NCBI RefSeq assembly: GCF_000512895.1
Contig: NZ_CP007033.1
Span: 1,084,001-1,148,000, forward strand
DNA from: Dehalobacter restrictus DSM 9455
GTDB taxonomy: Bacteria > Bacillota > Desulfitobacteriia > Desulfitobacteriales > Syntrophobotulaceae
Reading direction: 5' to 3'
Length of the DNA stretch: 64,000 nucleotides
The notes below the pieces were generated by a model. The model was given only the letters and a program-made list of their open reading frames with translations, ran no database searches and was not told where the DNA came from. Below are positions 18,007-26,949 of this stretch, piece after piece (the first letter of the stretch is position 1; every line of letters begins with the position of its first letter). The translations under genes were made by a program, and so were the position numbers.

Positions 18007-18047
18007 CAGGTTCTTTGCGCAAGCAAAGGGTACCAGGAATGAACCTG
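18007..18047 (+). promoter_or_regulatory. Structured rpsB leader
   Basis: CAGGTTC (18007-18013) pairs with GAACCTG (18041-18047), enclosing a CTTTGC-GCAA-GCAAAG hairpin (18013-18028) with a GNRA-type loop. It lies 40 bp before the rpsB start and could serve S2 autoregulation, which is known for other bacterial rpsB leaders. Confidence 0.5.
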
Positions 18048-18086
18048 CGGAGGAAAAAAACAAATGAAGAGAGGAGGTGTAACACA

Positions 18087-18824
18087 ATGGCTGTAATTTC
18101 TATGAAGCAACTCTTAGAAGCCGGTGTACACTTCGGGCACCAGACCCGCCGCTGGAATCCTAAAATGGCTCGTTACATTTTTACGGAGAGAAATGGTATC
18201 TATATCATTGACCTTCAGAAAACCGTTAAAAAAGTTGACGAGGCCTTCAATTTTATCCGGGATGCCGCAGTAAACGGCGGAACTGTGCTGTTTGTAGGTA
18301 CAAAAAAGCAGGCTCAGGAATCTGTGAAAGAAGAAGCTGAACGTTGCGGCATGTATTTCGTTAACGAGCGCTGGCTCGGCGGAATGCTGACGAACTTCCA
18401 GACGATTCAAAAGAGAGTTCAGAGACTGCATCAGCTCGAAAGAATGGAAGCAGAAGGCGTTTTTGAAGTTCTTCCTAAGAAGGAAGTCGCTGCGCTGCGC
18501 CATGAAATGGGTAAGCTGGAAAGATTCCTTGGCGGCATCAAAAACATGAAAAAACTTCCTGATGTTTTATTCATCGTTGATCCGCGCAAAGAAAGAATTG
18601 CCGTTGCTGAGGCAAGAAGATTAAATATTCCGATCGTAGGAATTGTCGATACCAACTGTGATCCTGACGAGATCGATGTTGTGATTCCTGCCAATGATGA
18701 CGCGATCCGGGCTGTAAAACTGCTCACCGCGAAAATGGCTGATGCCATCATCGAAGGACAACAGGGAAGTCTTGACAATACCGAAGAAGTTGAAGAGAGC
18801 AATCAAACCGAAGACGAAGAATAG
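18087..18824 (+). CDS. rpsB: 30S ribosomal protein S2
   Basis: Start ATG 18087 ([19 protein letters not shown]) follows GAGGAGGTG. The frame is open from 18015 but the family begins here. The product of 245 residues carries the S2 signatures [13 protein letters not shown] and WLGGMLTNF. The acidic tail ends in [13 protein letters not shown]. It heads the rpsB-tsf-pyrH-frr cluster. Confidence 0.97.
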   Translation: MAVISMKQLLEAGVHFGHQTRRWNPKMARYIFTERNGIYIIDLQKTVKKVDEAFNFIRDAAVNGGTVLFVGTKKQAQESVKEEAERCGMYFVNERWLGGMLTNFQTIQKRVQRLHQLERMEAEGVFEVLPKKEVAALRHEMGKLERFLGGIKNMKKLPDVLFIVDPRKERIAVAEARRLNIPIVGIVDTNCDPDEIDVVIPANDDAIRAVKLLTAKMADAIIEGQQGSLDNTEEVEESNQTEDEE

Positions 18825-18828
18825 TTAA

Positions 18829-18880
18829 TAAAACAGGGTGAGATTGGGGTATGTTCTTCATGACTTACCCTGTTTTTATA
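18829..18880 (+). terminator. Hairpin between rpsB and tsf
   Basis: AAACAGGGT (18831-18839) pairs with ACCCTGTTT (18867-18875), extendable to 12 bp with a wobble pair, and is followed by TTAT. It resembles an intrinsic terminator that would reduce read-through into tsf. Confidence 0.65.
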
Positions 18881-18916
18881 TGTGTCGTGAAGTATTCAAT
18901 AAAGGAGGGTTACCGT

Positions 18917-19570
18917 ATGGCTGAAGTTACTTCTTCTCAGGTGAAAGAACTCAGGGAAAGAACCGGAGCCGGAATGATGGACTGCAAAAAGGCATTGACC
19001 GAATGTAATGCCGATATGGACAAAGCGATAGATTTCTTAAGAGAAAAAGGGCTGGCTGCTGCTGCGAAAAAAGAAGGACGAATTGCTGCCGAAGGGACTG
19101 TAGAAGCCTACATTCATGGGGGCGGTAGAATTGGTGTTTTGCTCGAATTAAACTGCGAAACCGACTTTGTGTCCCGTGGAGATGAATTTAAGCAGCTGAC
19201 TAAGGATATTGCGATGCAGATCGCCGCAGCTAAACCGCTTTATGTCAATAAAGAAGATGTTCCGGCTGACGTTGTTGCCCATGAAAAAGAAATATTTAGG
19301 GCTCAGGCATTGAATGAAGGGAAACCGGAAAAAATCGTCGACAAGATGGTTGACGGTCGCATAGAGAAGTTCTATAAGGAAGTTTGTCTTGTAGAACAGC
19401 CTTTTATCAAGGACCCCGATGTTTTAGTCAAAGACCTGATCATGGCTAAGATTGCCAAGATCGGTGAGAAAATAGCTATTCGCAGATTTACCCGCTATGA
19501 GTTGGGTGAAGGAATTGAAAAGCGCCAGGATAATTTTGCCGATGAAGTCATGAAAGAAATAAATCGATAA
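18917..19570 (+). CDS. tsf: Elongation factor Ts
   Basis: ATG 18917 ([20 protein letters not shown]) follows GGAGGGTTACC, a far better start than the frame opening at 18851. The [12 protein letters not shown] and [10 protein letters not shown] motifs are diagnostic. The protein has 217 residues, shorter than E. coli EF-Ts (283), with a reduced second core domain as in several Gram-positive and thermophilic species. It exchanges nucleotide on EF-Tu. Confidence 0.97.
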   Translation: MAEVTSSQVKELRERTGAGMMDCKKALTECNADMDKAIDFLREKGLAAAAKKEGRIAAEGTVEAYIHGGGRIGVLLELNCETDFVSRGDEFKQLTKDIAMQIAAAKPLYVNKEDVPADVVAHEKEIFRAQALNEGKPEKIVDKMVDGRIEKFYKEVCLVEQPFIKDPDVLVKDLIMAKIAKIGEKIAIRRFTRYELGEGIEKRQDNFADEVMKEINR

Positions 19571-19596
19571 GAGAACACTTCGGTGTTCTCTTTTTT
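19571..19596 (+). terminator. Terminator after tsf
   Basis: GAGAACAC with a TTCGG-type loop pairs with GTGTTCTC and is followed by six T. A textbook intrinsic terminator. Confidence 0.92.
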
Positions 19597-19699
19597 AGGG
19601 GGATCAGAAAGGTTCATTGCTTTCTATTATATCTAAGTGCAGCGGACAAGAGGATTTTTATCTTTGGTGTAGAAATAAACTAAGTACGGAGGTTCGTTT

Positions 19700-20416
19700 A
19701 TGACAGATGCACGTTACCGCCGCATAGTGTTGAAACTAAGCGGAGAAGCACTTGCCGGGGAGCAGGGTTTTGGAATTGCGCACAGCATGCTGGAGTCTGT
19801 TGCCAGACAGATTTCTGAAGTTCAGAAGCTTGGTGTGGAAATGGCACTGGTCGTTGGCGGAGGAAATATTTGGCGGGGCATCGCCGGGAGTTCTCAGGGA
19901 ATAGACCGGACAACTGCTGATTATATGGGAATGCTCGCTACTGTAATGAATGCCCTAGCGCTGCAGGATGTTCTGGAACAACACAATATTGTCACGAGAG
20001 TATTGTCGGCGATTGAGATGAGGCAGGTAGCAGAACCTTATATCAGAAGAAGAGCGATCCGCCATATGGAAAAGGGCCGTATTATCATTTTTGCAGCAGG
20101 GACAGGCAATCCCTATTTTTCGACAGATACGACGGCGGCTTTGCGGGCTGCGGAGATTGAAGCAGACGTTATTTTAATGGCCAAACAGGTTGACGGCGTA
20201 TTTGACAGTGATCCGATGAAGAATCCTGATGCCAAAAAATTTGAAAGACTGACCTATCTTGATGTGCTCAGCAAAGGGCTGGGTGTGATGGACTCGACAG
20301 CAACTTCGTTGTGTATGGACAATGACATTCCAATCATTGTTTTTAACTTGAAAGAAAATGGCAATATTATTAAAGCACTTAAGGGAGAACCGATAGGTAC
20401 CTATGTAGGGAGGTAA
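19700..20416 (+). CDS. pyrH: Uridylate kinase
   Basis: The 238 residues match bacterial UMP kinase (amino-acid kinase fold): [13 protein letters not shown], the GGGNIWRG box, [13 protein letters not shown] and [13 protein letters not shown]. It phosphorylates UMP to UDP. ATG 19700 follows GGAGGTT. frr begins 6 bp after its stop codon, so the two are co-transcribed. Confidence 0.97.
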   Translation: MTDARYRRIVLKLSGEALAGEQGFGIAHSMLESVARQISEVQKLGVEMALVVGGGNIWRGIAGSSQGIDRTTADYMGMLATVMNALALQDVLEQHNIVTRVLSAIEMRQVAEPYIRRRAIRHMEKGRIIIFAAGTGNPYFSTDTTAALRAAEIEADVILMAKQVDGVFDSDPMKNPDAKKFERLTYLDVLSKGLGVMDSTATSLCMDNDIPIIVFNLKENGNIIKALKGEPIGTYVGR

Positions 20417-20422
20417 CGAAAA

Positions 20423-20980
20423 ATGCTCAATGATTTTCTGAATGACGCTGAAGAAAAAATGCATAAAACAGAGGAGGTACTCAAGAAGGACCTCGCATCT
20501 GTCAGGGCAGGAAGGGCGAATCCGGCAGTTCTGGACAAAGTTTCTGTTGATTATTACGGGACTCCTACCCCGATTAACCAGCTGGCCAATGTCTCAGTTC
20601 CTGACCCACGGATGATCACCATTCAGCCCTGGGATAAATCTTCGATTAAGGATATTGAGAAGGCGATTCTTAAATCCGATCTTGGACTTACGCCTTCGAA
20701 TGACGGCATGGTCATCAGGCTAAATATTCCGCAATTGACAGCGGAACGCCGTGCAGAGATTGTCAAGACGGTTAAGAAGAAAGCGGAAGATGCTAAGGTT
20801 GCTGTCCGGAATATCAGACGGGAGCTTATTGATGATATAAAACAGCTCGAGAAGGACAAAACTGTCTCTGAGGACGATTCTAAAAAAGGACAGGAAAAAG
20901 CGCAGAAACTTACCGATAAAACTGTGAAGGATATTGACGAGATCCTCGAGAAAAAAGAAAAAGAAATTATGGAAGTGTAG
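20423..20980 (+). CDS. frr: Ribosome recycling factor
   Basis: The 185-residue protein has the RRF signatures [26 protein letters not shown] and the C-terminal charged helices. With EF-G it splits post-termination ribosomes. ATG 20423 follows GGGAGGTAACG. A short ORF begins right after its stop. Confidence 0.97.
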   Translation: MLNDFLNDAEEKMHKTEEVLKKDLASVRAGRANPAVLDKVSVDYYGTPTPINQLANVSVPDPRMITIQPWDKSSIKDIEKAILKSDLGLTPSNDGMVIRLNIPQLTAERRAEIVKTVKKKAEDAKVAVRNIRRELIDDIKQLEKDKTVSEDDSKKGQEKAQKLTDKTVKDIDEILEKKEKEIMEV

Positions 20981-20981
20981 C

Positions 20982-21173
20982 GTGTTGCGCTGGCTCGGAA
21001 AAAAGTGGGACGACGTTGAAGGGGAATTGACACAAGAAAGCGCGAATTTCTGTTATGAGATAACCAGCCCTGTAGGAAAGGCTGTTCCCTGTGGAGATTT
21101 ACGTGTGGCCAGAATAAGTTGTACCAATGGTTATTTGAAATTTATTCTAATCCATGATAGATTTATAAGGTAG
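20982..21173 (+). CDS. Small conserved-looking protein between frr and uppS
   Basis: A 63-codon frame starts at GTG 20982 (or TTG 20985), immediately after the frr stop. It reads VLRWLGKKWDDVEGELTQES and ends with Cys-containing FCYEITSPVGKAVPCGDLRV and HDRFIR. It looks like a folded small protein rather than random sequence (balanced composition, no low complexity). A hairpin follows it. I do not recognise a family, and the ribosome binding site is weak (GGAAGTG), so translational coupling with frr is likely. Confidence 0.55.
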   Translation: MLRWLGKKWDDVEGELTQESANFCYEITSPVGKAVPCGDLRVARISCTNGYLKFILIHDRFIR

Positions 21174-21183
21174 TTTTTTATTT

Positions 21184-21209
21184 GGCCCCCTACGGAACAG
21201 GGGGTCTTT
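21184..21209 (+). terminator. Hairpin before uppS
   Basis: CCCCCT (21186-21191) pairs with AGGGGG (21199-21204), followed by TCTTT. A weak terminator or attenuator between the frr unit and uppS. Confidence 0.55.
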
Positions 21210-21279
21210 CCGCAGCCGTTCCAGTATCTTGTCAGCTCTAAAATGCATGACATGGTACTAAGTACAGATATAAAGAGGA

Positions 21280-22047
21280 ATGCTTGTGATAATGTGGAAA
21301 AAAGACAGTGGAGATGTTCAGCTGAAAAACATTGATATGAAAAGAATCCCTCGACATCTGGCAATCATTATGGACGGAAACGGAAGATGGGCCCAGCAGA
21401 AAGGATTGCCTCGTTCTGTCGGTCACCGGGCCGGAGTAGAAGCACTGCGGGAGGTCGTCAGGGGCAGTGATGAGCTTGGAATCAAATATCTGACCGTATA
21501 TGCTTTTTCGACCGAGAACTGGAAAAGGCCGCAGTCGGAGATCGGGATTCTTATGTCGCTCTTGAAGGAGTATATCCGCAAAGAGCTTGCGGAGCTGCAT
21601 GCGAACAATGTTAAGATATGCATTTTCGGGCAGGAAGAAGATATACCGAAGGATGTCCTGAAGGCTTATAACGAGGCTTGTGAAAAAACAAAGAACAATA
21701 CCGGATTAGTGCTGAATGTAGCTCTGAATTACGGAAGCAGGATCGAAATCCTCAAAGCAGTCAAGGAAGTTGCGCAGGAGGTCCAAAGCGGAGCGTTGAA
21801 TGTTCAGCAAATTACCGAGGAAATATTTGAAAAGCATTTGTATACGAAAGATTGTCCTGATCCGGAGCTTCTTGTCAGGACTTCAGGTGAAATGCGCTTA
21901 AGCAATTATCTGCTCTGGCAGGCCGCCTATTCAGAAATCGTGATTGTGAATGAATGCTGGCCGGATTTTAACAGAGCATTATTATTTGAAACGATTCGGA
22001 TTTTTCAAAACCGGGAACGCAGGTTTGGCGGCGTAAAAGAAGGTTGA
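21280..22047 (+). CDS. uppS: Undecaprenyl diphosphate synthase
   Basis: The cis-prenyltransferase motif IIMDGNGRWAQQKG with its catalytic Asp is present, followed by VYAFSTENWKRP and the RTSGEMRLSNYLLWQ block. The enzyme builds the C55 lipid carrier for cell-wall synthesis. The start is uncertain: ATG 21280, GTG 21286 or ATG 21292, since AAGAGGAA lies very close to 21280. cdsA starts 10 bp after the stop. Confidence 0.96.
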   Translation: MLVIMWKKDSGDVQLKNIDMKRIPRHLAIIMDGNGRWAQQKGLPRSVGHRAGVEALREVVRGSDELGIKYLTVYAFSTENWKRPQSEIGILMSLLKEYIRKELAELHANNVKICIFGQEEDIPKDVLKAYNEACEKTKNNTGLVLNVALNYGSRIEILKAVKEVAQEVQSGALNVQQITEEIFEKHLYTKDCPDPELLVRTSGEMRLSNYLLWQAAYSEIVIVNECWPDFNRALLFETIRIFQNRERRFGGVKEG

Positions 22048-22057
22048 GGGATAGAAA

Positions 22058-22840
22058 ATGGTTAAGAGAATCTTGAGTGCTCTGATCGGAGCCCCCCTTT
22101 TATTGGTTTTAACTTGGCTCGGAGGATGGTATTTGTCCATTGCTGTTGTGATTCTCGCTTTACTTGGACTTAAAGAGTTTTTGCAGATTGGACAAAAAGC
22201 CGGTTTAGTAAACAAGTTATGGCCAGCGGTCGTGTACAGCATCTTGTGGCTGGCTATTTTTCTTCTTGGCCGCACGGAATGGATGCTGCCGCTGGCGATC
22301 ATATGGTTCATGCTGACATTTGGAAGTTATGCGCTGCGCTATCCAAATCAGTCTTTAGCGTCTTCAACGTATTATTTTCTGGCGCTGATTTATCCGGTCT
22401 TTCTGTTTACCTATCTCTACTCCTTAAGAGAATTTGGCGTTTCTTGGTGTTTTCTTGTTTTCTTACTGGTCTGGCTCACAGATACCGGAGCTTTTTTTGT
22501 CGGCAATACGTTTGGCAAAAGAAAGCTTGCCCCGAAAGTCAGCCCGAACAAGACAGTCGAAGGGGCTGTTGGCGGCCTGGTGATGGCTTTAGCCTGCGGT
22601 TTTGTTTTCTGGTTGATTACCAAGCAAGCAACGCTCCCGGCTATCCTTGTCCTGTCACTCTTGACCGGCATTGCCTCCCAGATCGGTGATCTTTTTGAAT
22701 CCGCACTGAAACGGACTGCCGGGGTGAAGGATTCCGGCAGGCTGATCCCAGGCCATGGCGGTATCCTGGATCGCTTTGACAGCTTTTTGTTTGCGCTGCC
22801 ATTGGTGTTTTTTTCTATTAACCTAGGATTGGTGGGATAA
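22058..22840 (+). CDS. cdsA: Phosphatidate cytidylyltransferase
   Basis: This 260-residue multi-spanning membrane protein carries the CdsA C-terminal signature, from GNTFGKRKLAPKVSPNKTVE to LKRTAGVKDSGRLIPGHGGI. It converts phosphatidate and CTP to CDP-diacylglycerol. It lies in the conserved uppS-cdsA-dxr-rseP order, interrupted only by the AI-2E transporter gene that starts 2 bp after it. Confidence 0.95.
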   Translation: MVKRILSALIGAPLLLVLTWLGGWYLSIAVVILALLGLKEFLQIGQKAGLVNKLWPAVVYSILWLAIFLLGRTEWMLPLAIIWFMLTFGSYALRYPNQSLASSTYYFLALIYPVFLFTYLYSLREFGVSWCFLVFLLVWLTDTGAFFVGNTFGKRKLAPKVSPNKTVEGAVGGLVMALACGFVFWLITKQATLPAILVLSLLTGIASQIGDLFESALKRTAGVKDSGRLIPGHGGILDRFDSFLFALPLVFFSINLGLVG

Positions 22841-22842
22841 GC

Positions 22843-23946
22843 ATGAACGATACGACCAAGAACTCCCTAAGGGTGAATCTGAACAGGTTGGTTATGATTG
22901 CAGCTGCATTACTCGGCCTGAAACTTTTTACCTATACGATCGTCGAGTTTTTCCCTGTCTTTGGCTCAACGCTTGGAACAGTGGTCTCGGCTCTGTTGCC
23001 CTTTATTTTGGCATTTATCATTTCTTTTCTGCTGGAACCGCTTATATTAAAACTGATTAATGTGCTCAAAATCAAGAGAACCTACGCATCTTTGGTTGTA
23101 GTTGTCCTGGTTTTAATTATATTTGTGCTGCTGCTGGTTTTGTTCGGGAGCCGGATATACCGCGAGTTAGCCGAATTATATACCGCTTTTCCGATGATTT
23201 ATCAGCAGACCTTGGCAATGCTGACAGAAAAGATCGGCTTAGTTCAGCAGTTTATTCAGCTGAATCCTGAGATCAACAGTGCGATTCAGTCCAATATGGA
23301 AAAAATACTCGCGGCACTCCAGGTCATTCTTAAAAACGGCAGTCTTGGCTTGCTGAATTTTCTGGGTGCGCTGCCGGGCTTGATGTTTGTGATTGTGATT
23401 ACAACTGTAGCAACACTGCTGACGAGCATGAGTTTTCCGGCCGTTAAGGAATGGCTGTTTGGCAGGGTAAAAGGGAAATATCTTGGCAGAACCAGACAAA
23501 TTGCTGCAGACCTTGGTTCAGCACTGGTAGGATTCTTAAGAGCTCAGACCTTTCTTGTCTGCATCACATTCGCTGTGATCACAATTGGACTGTTGATCAT
23601 CGGTAATAGCTATGCCTTTACGCTTGGCATTCTGGCCGGCCTGCTCGATCTGATACCGGTTATCGGACCGGCCCTCATATTTATCCCGTGGATCCTGGTG
23701 CTGCTTTTTACCGGCAGTATTGCCTCAGCAGTCAAACTCTTGGTCATCTACCTTGCCGCTACAGTGATCCGGCAGGCCCTGGAACCAAAGATTTTGTCTC
23801 AAAATATCGGGCTGCATCCGCTAGCCACCCTGATGTCCATGTATATTGGATTGAATCTTTTCGGAGCAGTAGGACTGATCATCGGCCCCGCTCTGGTCGT
23901 CATGTATGAAGCCGTCAGGAAAGCCGGCTTTTTTAAGGGAGAGTAG
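22843..23946 (+). CDS. AI-2E family (PerM/YtvI-like) membrane transporter
   Basis: The 367 residues show about eight hydrophobic spans and the AI-2E family C-terminal motif region ILAGLLDLIPVIGPALIFIP. Family members export diverse small molecules or act as antiporters; the substrate here cannot be deduced. Its insertion between cdsA and dxr is not universal and suggests a lineage-specific addition. Confidence 0.85.
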   Translation: MNDTTKNSLRVNLNRLVMIAAALLGLKLFTYTIVEFFPVFGSTLGTVVSALLPFILAFIISFLLEPLILKLINVLKIKRTYASLVVVVLVLIIFVLLLVLFGSRIYRELAELYTAFPMIYQQTLAMLTEKIGLVQQFIQLNPEINSAIQSNMEKILAALQVILKNGSLGLLNFLGALPGLMFVIVITTVATLLTSMSFPAVKEWLFGRVKGKYLGRTRQIAADLGSALVGFLRAQTFLVCITFAVITIGLLIIGNSYAFTLGILAGLLDLIPVIGPALIFIPWILVLLFTGSIASAVKLLVIYLAATVIRQALEPKILSQNIGLHPLATLMSMYIGLNLFGAVGLIIGPALVVMYEAVRKAGFFKGE

Positions 23947-24061
23947 CAAAGCTATTCTCTAACCTAGATAGATTATGTACTAGGTAGACCATCGCTATTT
24001 TTAAGTAAAACTTAAGCATGATGAATTAAGCTAGATTGAAATTTGAATTGGAGATATCAAA

Positions 24062-25210
24062 GTGAAAATAATTTCGGTCTTAGGTTCCACCGGTTCAATT
24101 GGCACGCAGACACTGGATGTGGTCAGAAACTCGGAAGGAAAATTAGCTGTCTATGCTTTGTCGGCCAATTCTCGGGCCGACCTTTTTGAACAGCAGATCC
24201 GCGAGTTCAGGCCGAGGATTGCCGTAATGATGCAGGAAGAAAAAGCACTTTACCTGAAACAACAGGTTGTTGACCTGCCTGTTAAGGTGCTGGTAGGTAT
24301 GGAGGGACTGCTTGAGGCAGCGACTGCAGCAGAGGTTGACACGGTTGTGACCGCAGTCAGCGGCAGTATTGGTCTTGAACCTACACTGGCTGCACTGAAC
24401 GCAGGAAAAAATATTGCGCTGGCCAACAAAGAAACGCTCGTTGCCGCAGGGGAACTTGTAATGCAGACAGCAGAACGGAACGGCTGTTCCATCATTCCTG
24501 TTGACAGTGAGCACTCTGCTGTGTTCCAGTGTCTCAGCGGCAACGAAAATGCAGTTAAGAAAATCATTCTGACTGCTTCAGGCGGCCCTTTCAGAGGATG
24601 GAGCAGGGAAAGGCTGGCTGAGGTAACACCGGTAATGGCGCTGAAACATCCGAACTGGAATATGGGCGCCAAGATCACCATTGATTCGGCAACCATGATG
24701 AACAAAGGTTTGGAAGTTATTGAGGCAAAATTTCTTTTCGGCGTAGATTATGACCAAATTGATGTCTTGGTTCATCCTCAGAGCATTGTTCACTCGATGG
24801 TTGAATTCCGTGACGGCACTGTTCTTGCCCAGCTTGGCATACCGGATATGCGCATTCCGATTCAGTATGCGCTGACCTATCCCGAACGCTGGGAAAACCG
24901 TTTGCCGGAACTTTCGCTTGCCGGAAAGAGCTTAACGTTTGAGAAGCCCGATTTGGCTGCTTTCCCATTTTTGAAATTCGCTTGTTCCTGCGGTCAGACG
25001 GGAGGGACACTTCCTGCTGTCATGAATGCTGCCAACGAAATCTGTGTACATGCTTTCTTGGCAGGACGCATAAAATATCTTGAGATGCACGAACTTGTGG
25101 AACGCACTTGTCAGGCCCATCAGGTTCTGGAGATAAAGGACCTGGATACCGTACTGACTGCGGACAGATGGGCTAGGGAGTATGCTGCATCACAAATAAA
25201 TTTGGGTTGA
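24062..25210 (+). CDS. dxr: 1-deoxy-D-xylulose 5-phosphate reductoisomerase
   Basis: The GTG-started 382-residue enzyme has an N-terminal NADPH motif (SVLGSTGSIGTQTLDVV), the acidic metal site DSEHSAVFQCL, and the AS-T-NKGLEVIEA type block SATMMNKGLEVIEAKFLF. It performs the first committed step of the MEP isoprenoid pathway. With ispG downstream it shows the organism uses the MEP pathway. rseP starts 1 bp after its stop. Confidence 0.97.
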   Translation: MKIISVLGSTGSIGTQTLDVVRNSEGKLAVYALSANSRADLFEQQIREFRPRIAVMMQEEKALYLKQQVVDLPVKVLVGMEGLLEAATAAEVDTVVTAVSGSIGLEPTLAALNAGKNIALANKETLVAAGELVMQTAERNGCSIIPVDSEHSAVFQCLSGNENAVKKIILTASGGPFRGWSRERLAEVTPVMALKHPNWNMGAKITIDSATMMNKGLEVIEAKFLFGVDYDQIDVLVHPQSIVHSMVEFRDGTVLAQLGIPDMRIPIQYALTYPERWENRLPELSLAGKSLTFEKPDLAAFPFLKFACSCGQTGGTLPAVMNAANEICVHAFLAGRIKYLEMHELVERTCQAHQVLEIKDLDTVLTADRWAREYAASQINLG

Positions 25211-25211
25211 G

Positions 25212-26291
25212 GTGAATGGTTTGTTTGAAATATTGAAAACGGTAATTGCTTTTATCGTAATATTTGGCGTTTTGGTATTTGTGCATGAATTTGGGCATTT
25301 TATCATAGCCAAGAGATCGGGGATCAAAGTGCTGGAATTTGCTTTTGGCATTGGGCCAAAGCTTTTTGGGTTCCAGGGTAAGGAAACGCTTTACTCCGTC
25401 AGGATACTGCCTCTGGGAGGGTTTTGCAGATTCTTAAGTGCTGAAGAAGTCGAAGAAAGCGATCAGGTCAGCAGGGAGGAACTGTTGGCCCGAAGTTTTG
25501 AAAGCAAATCAATCTGGAAGAGAATGGCCGTCATTGTGGCCGGACCGCTCATGAACTTCATCCTCGGTGCGGTGCTTTTTGTGGTTGCTTTTGCCTTTTT
25601 TGGTGTAGCCGTAGCCGATAACCAGAACCTAATCGGTGAGGTGTCACTGGGTAAACCTGCAGCCACGGCGGGACTCGCCGCCGGAGACAGAATTATTGCG
25701 ATCAATGGCACAGAGACTCCAGACTGGAATTCTGTAACGCAGCAAATTCACACCAACCCCGGAGAAAAGATGTCGTTTGCCGTAGAAAAAGCGGATACGA
25801 AACAAATTGTCACGATTGAGATTACCCCGGCCTATGATCAGGAGCTTGGAAAAGGATTGATCGGGATTGCGCCTTCTTATACCATGCAGAAAGTATCCGT
25901 CCTGAAATCCATTCAATATGGTTTTCTGCAGACGGTAGAGTTTACTAGACAACTCGTCCTTTATCTGATTCATATGATTACCGGTAAGGCGCCGGTTGAA
26001 CTTTCGGGTCCGATTGGTGTTGCCCAGGTCATCGGGGAAGGCGTAAAACAGGGCATGTCATCGCTATTTACCCTGGCTGCTGTGCTCAGCATCAACTTTG
26101 GTGTATTAAATATTCTGCCGCTGCCGGCGCTCGATGGCGGTCAGCTGGCCGTGATGACTTTTGAAGGAATCCGGCGTAAGCCTTTAAGTATCGAAAAGAA
26201 AGGCTGGATTCAGCTGACAGGCTTTGCGCTGCTCATTGCGCTGATGATCGCGGTGACGTATCAGGATATACTGAGGATTGTTACGAAGTAG
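25212..26291 (+). CDS. rseP: RIP metalloprotease RseP (site-2 protease family)
   Basis: The HEFGH zinc motif is near the N-terminus (FVHEFGHFIIAKR). One PDZ domain lies in the middle (around LAAGDRIIAINGTETPDWN), and the LNILPLPALDGG motif provides the third zinc ligand. The protein cleaves membrane-embedded anti-sigma factors or signal peptides. The start is GTG 25212, coupled to dxr. Confidence 0.95.
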   Translation: MNGLFEILKTVIAFIVIFGVLVFVHEFGHFIIAKRSGIKVLEFAFGIGPKLFGFQGKETLYSVRILPLGGFCRFLSAEEVEESDQVSREELLARSFESKSIWKRMAVIVAGPLMNFILGAVLFVVAFAFFGVAVADNQNLIGEVSLGKPAATAGLAAGDRIIAINGTETPDWNSVTQQIHTNPGEKMSFAVEKADTKQIVTIEITPAYDQELGKGLIGIAPSYTMQKVSVLKSIQYGFLQTVEFTRQLVLYLIHMITGKAPVELSGPIGVAQVIGEGVKQGMSSLFTLAAVLSINFGVLNILPLPALDGGQLAVMTFEGIRRKPLSIEKKGWIQLTGFALLIALMIAVTYQDILRIVTK

Positions 26292-26372
26292 ACTTTTTTG
26301 GTTTAAGAAAAGCGGATATGTCTCTATAGCGTTTGAATTATGAATGTTATTTGAAACCCTATTGTTTGGGCA

Positions 26373-26479
26373 AGGCTGCGGGCCACAATATCGCTTTTCG
26401 GCCGTTGTGTCCTCCTTGACACAAAAGCCGCGCTACGCAATCCTTGCTCCGCTCACAGCGAAACTGTGGCCCGTAGCCT
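26373..26479 (-). repeat. Palindromic intergenic element, copy B
   Basis: Arms of 17 bp (26373-26389 and 26463-26479) pair except for one G-T wobble and one A-C mismatch. Read on the minus strand it carries the family core, with the inner hairpin TGTGTC-AAGGAG-GACACA. It lies in opposite orientation to copy C, 325 bp away in the same gap. The rest of the 26292-26949 gap shows no gene. Confidence 0.85.
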
Positions 26480-26804
26480 GATTTTTAGGGTAATTGGCAT
26501 GACTTATACGGAAGTTGCAGTTCTTCTATGTAGAGAATACAATTATAGTTCTCTTGCTGGGAATTCATACTAGATTTTAATCACGAATAAAAAGCGTGTT
26601 TATCTGATTTGATTTAAGCACGGATTATTCTTTAGCCTTTAAGTTCCCAACGCTATGCAAACGAATGACGTTAGCTAGGTCAATCATCATCTGAATGCAT
26701 CCAATCGATGATATCAGAGCGCTTGAAGGAGCTTGGCAGGCTTCTTCTTCATAGAGATACTTTCTGGCTCCTTGATCTAGCTTGCAAATTAAACTTAAGA
26801 ATTA

Positions 26805-26908
26805 GTCTGGGGGCCACAGTTCCGCTGTCAGCGGAGCACGATGCGGAGCGCGGCTTTTTGTGCCACGGAGGGCACAACAGCCGAGAAGCGGCATTGTGGC
26901 CCACAGAC
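26805..26908 (+). repeat. Palindromic intergenic element, copy C
   Basis: Arms GTCTGGGGGCCACAGT (26805-26820) and 26893-26908 pair with one mismatch and one wobble. The core inner hairpin is TGTGCC-ACGGAG-GGCACA. It ends about 40 bp before the ispG start, so it would lie in the ispG leader if transcribed. Confidence 0.85.
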
Positions 26909-26949
26909 TAGCCCAAGATAAACTACGTCAAAATAGGAGGGTTAATCGA

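Noticed and set aside
24143-24705. Antisense frames in dxr
   Set aside because: They are coding-strand shadows with no independent signals.
26860-26949. Longer N-terminus for IspG
   Set aside because: The added codons are repeat element C sequence, and TTG 26950 has the proper ribosome binding site and family start.
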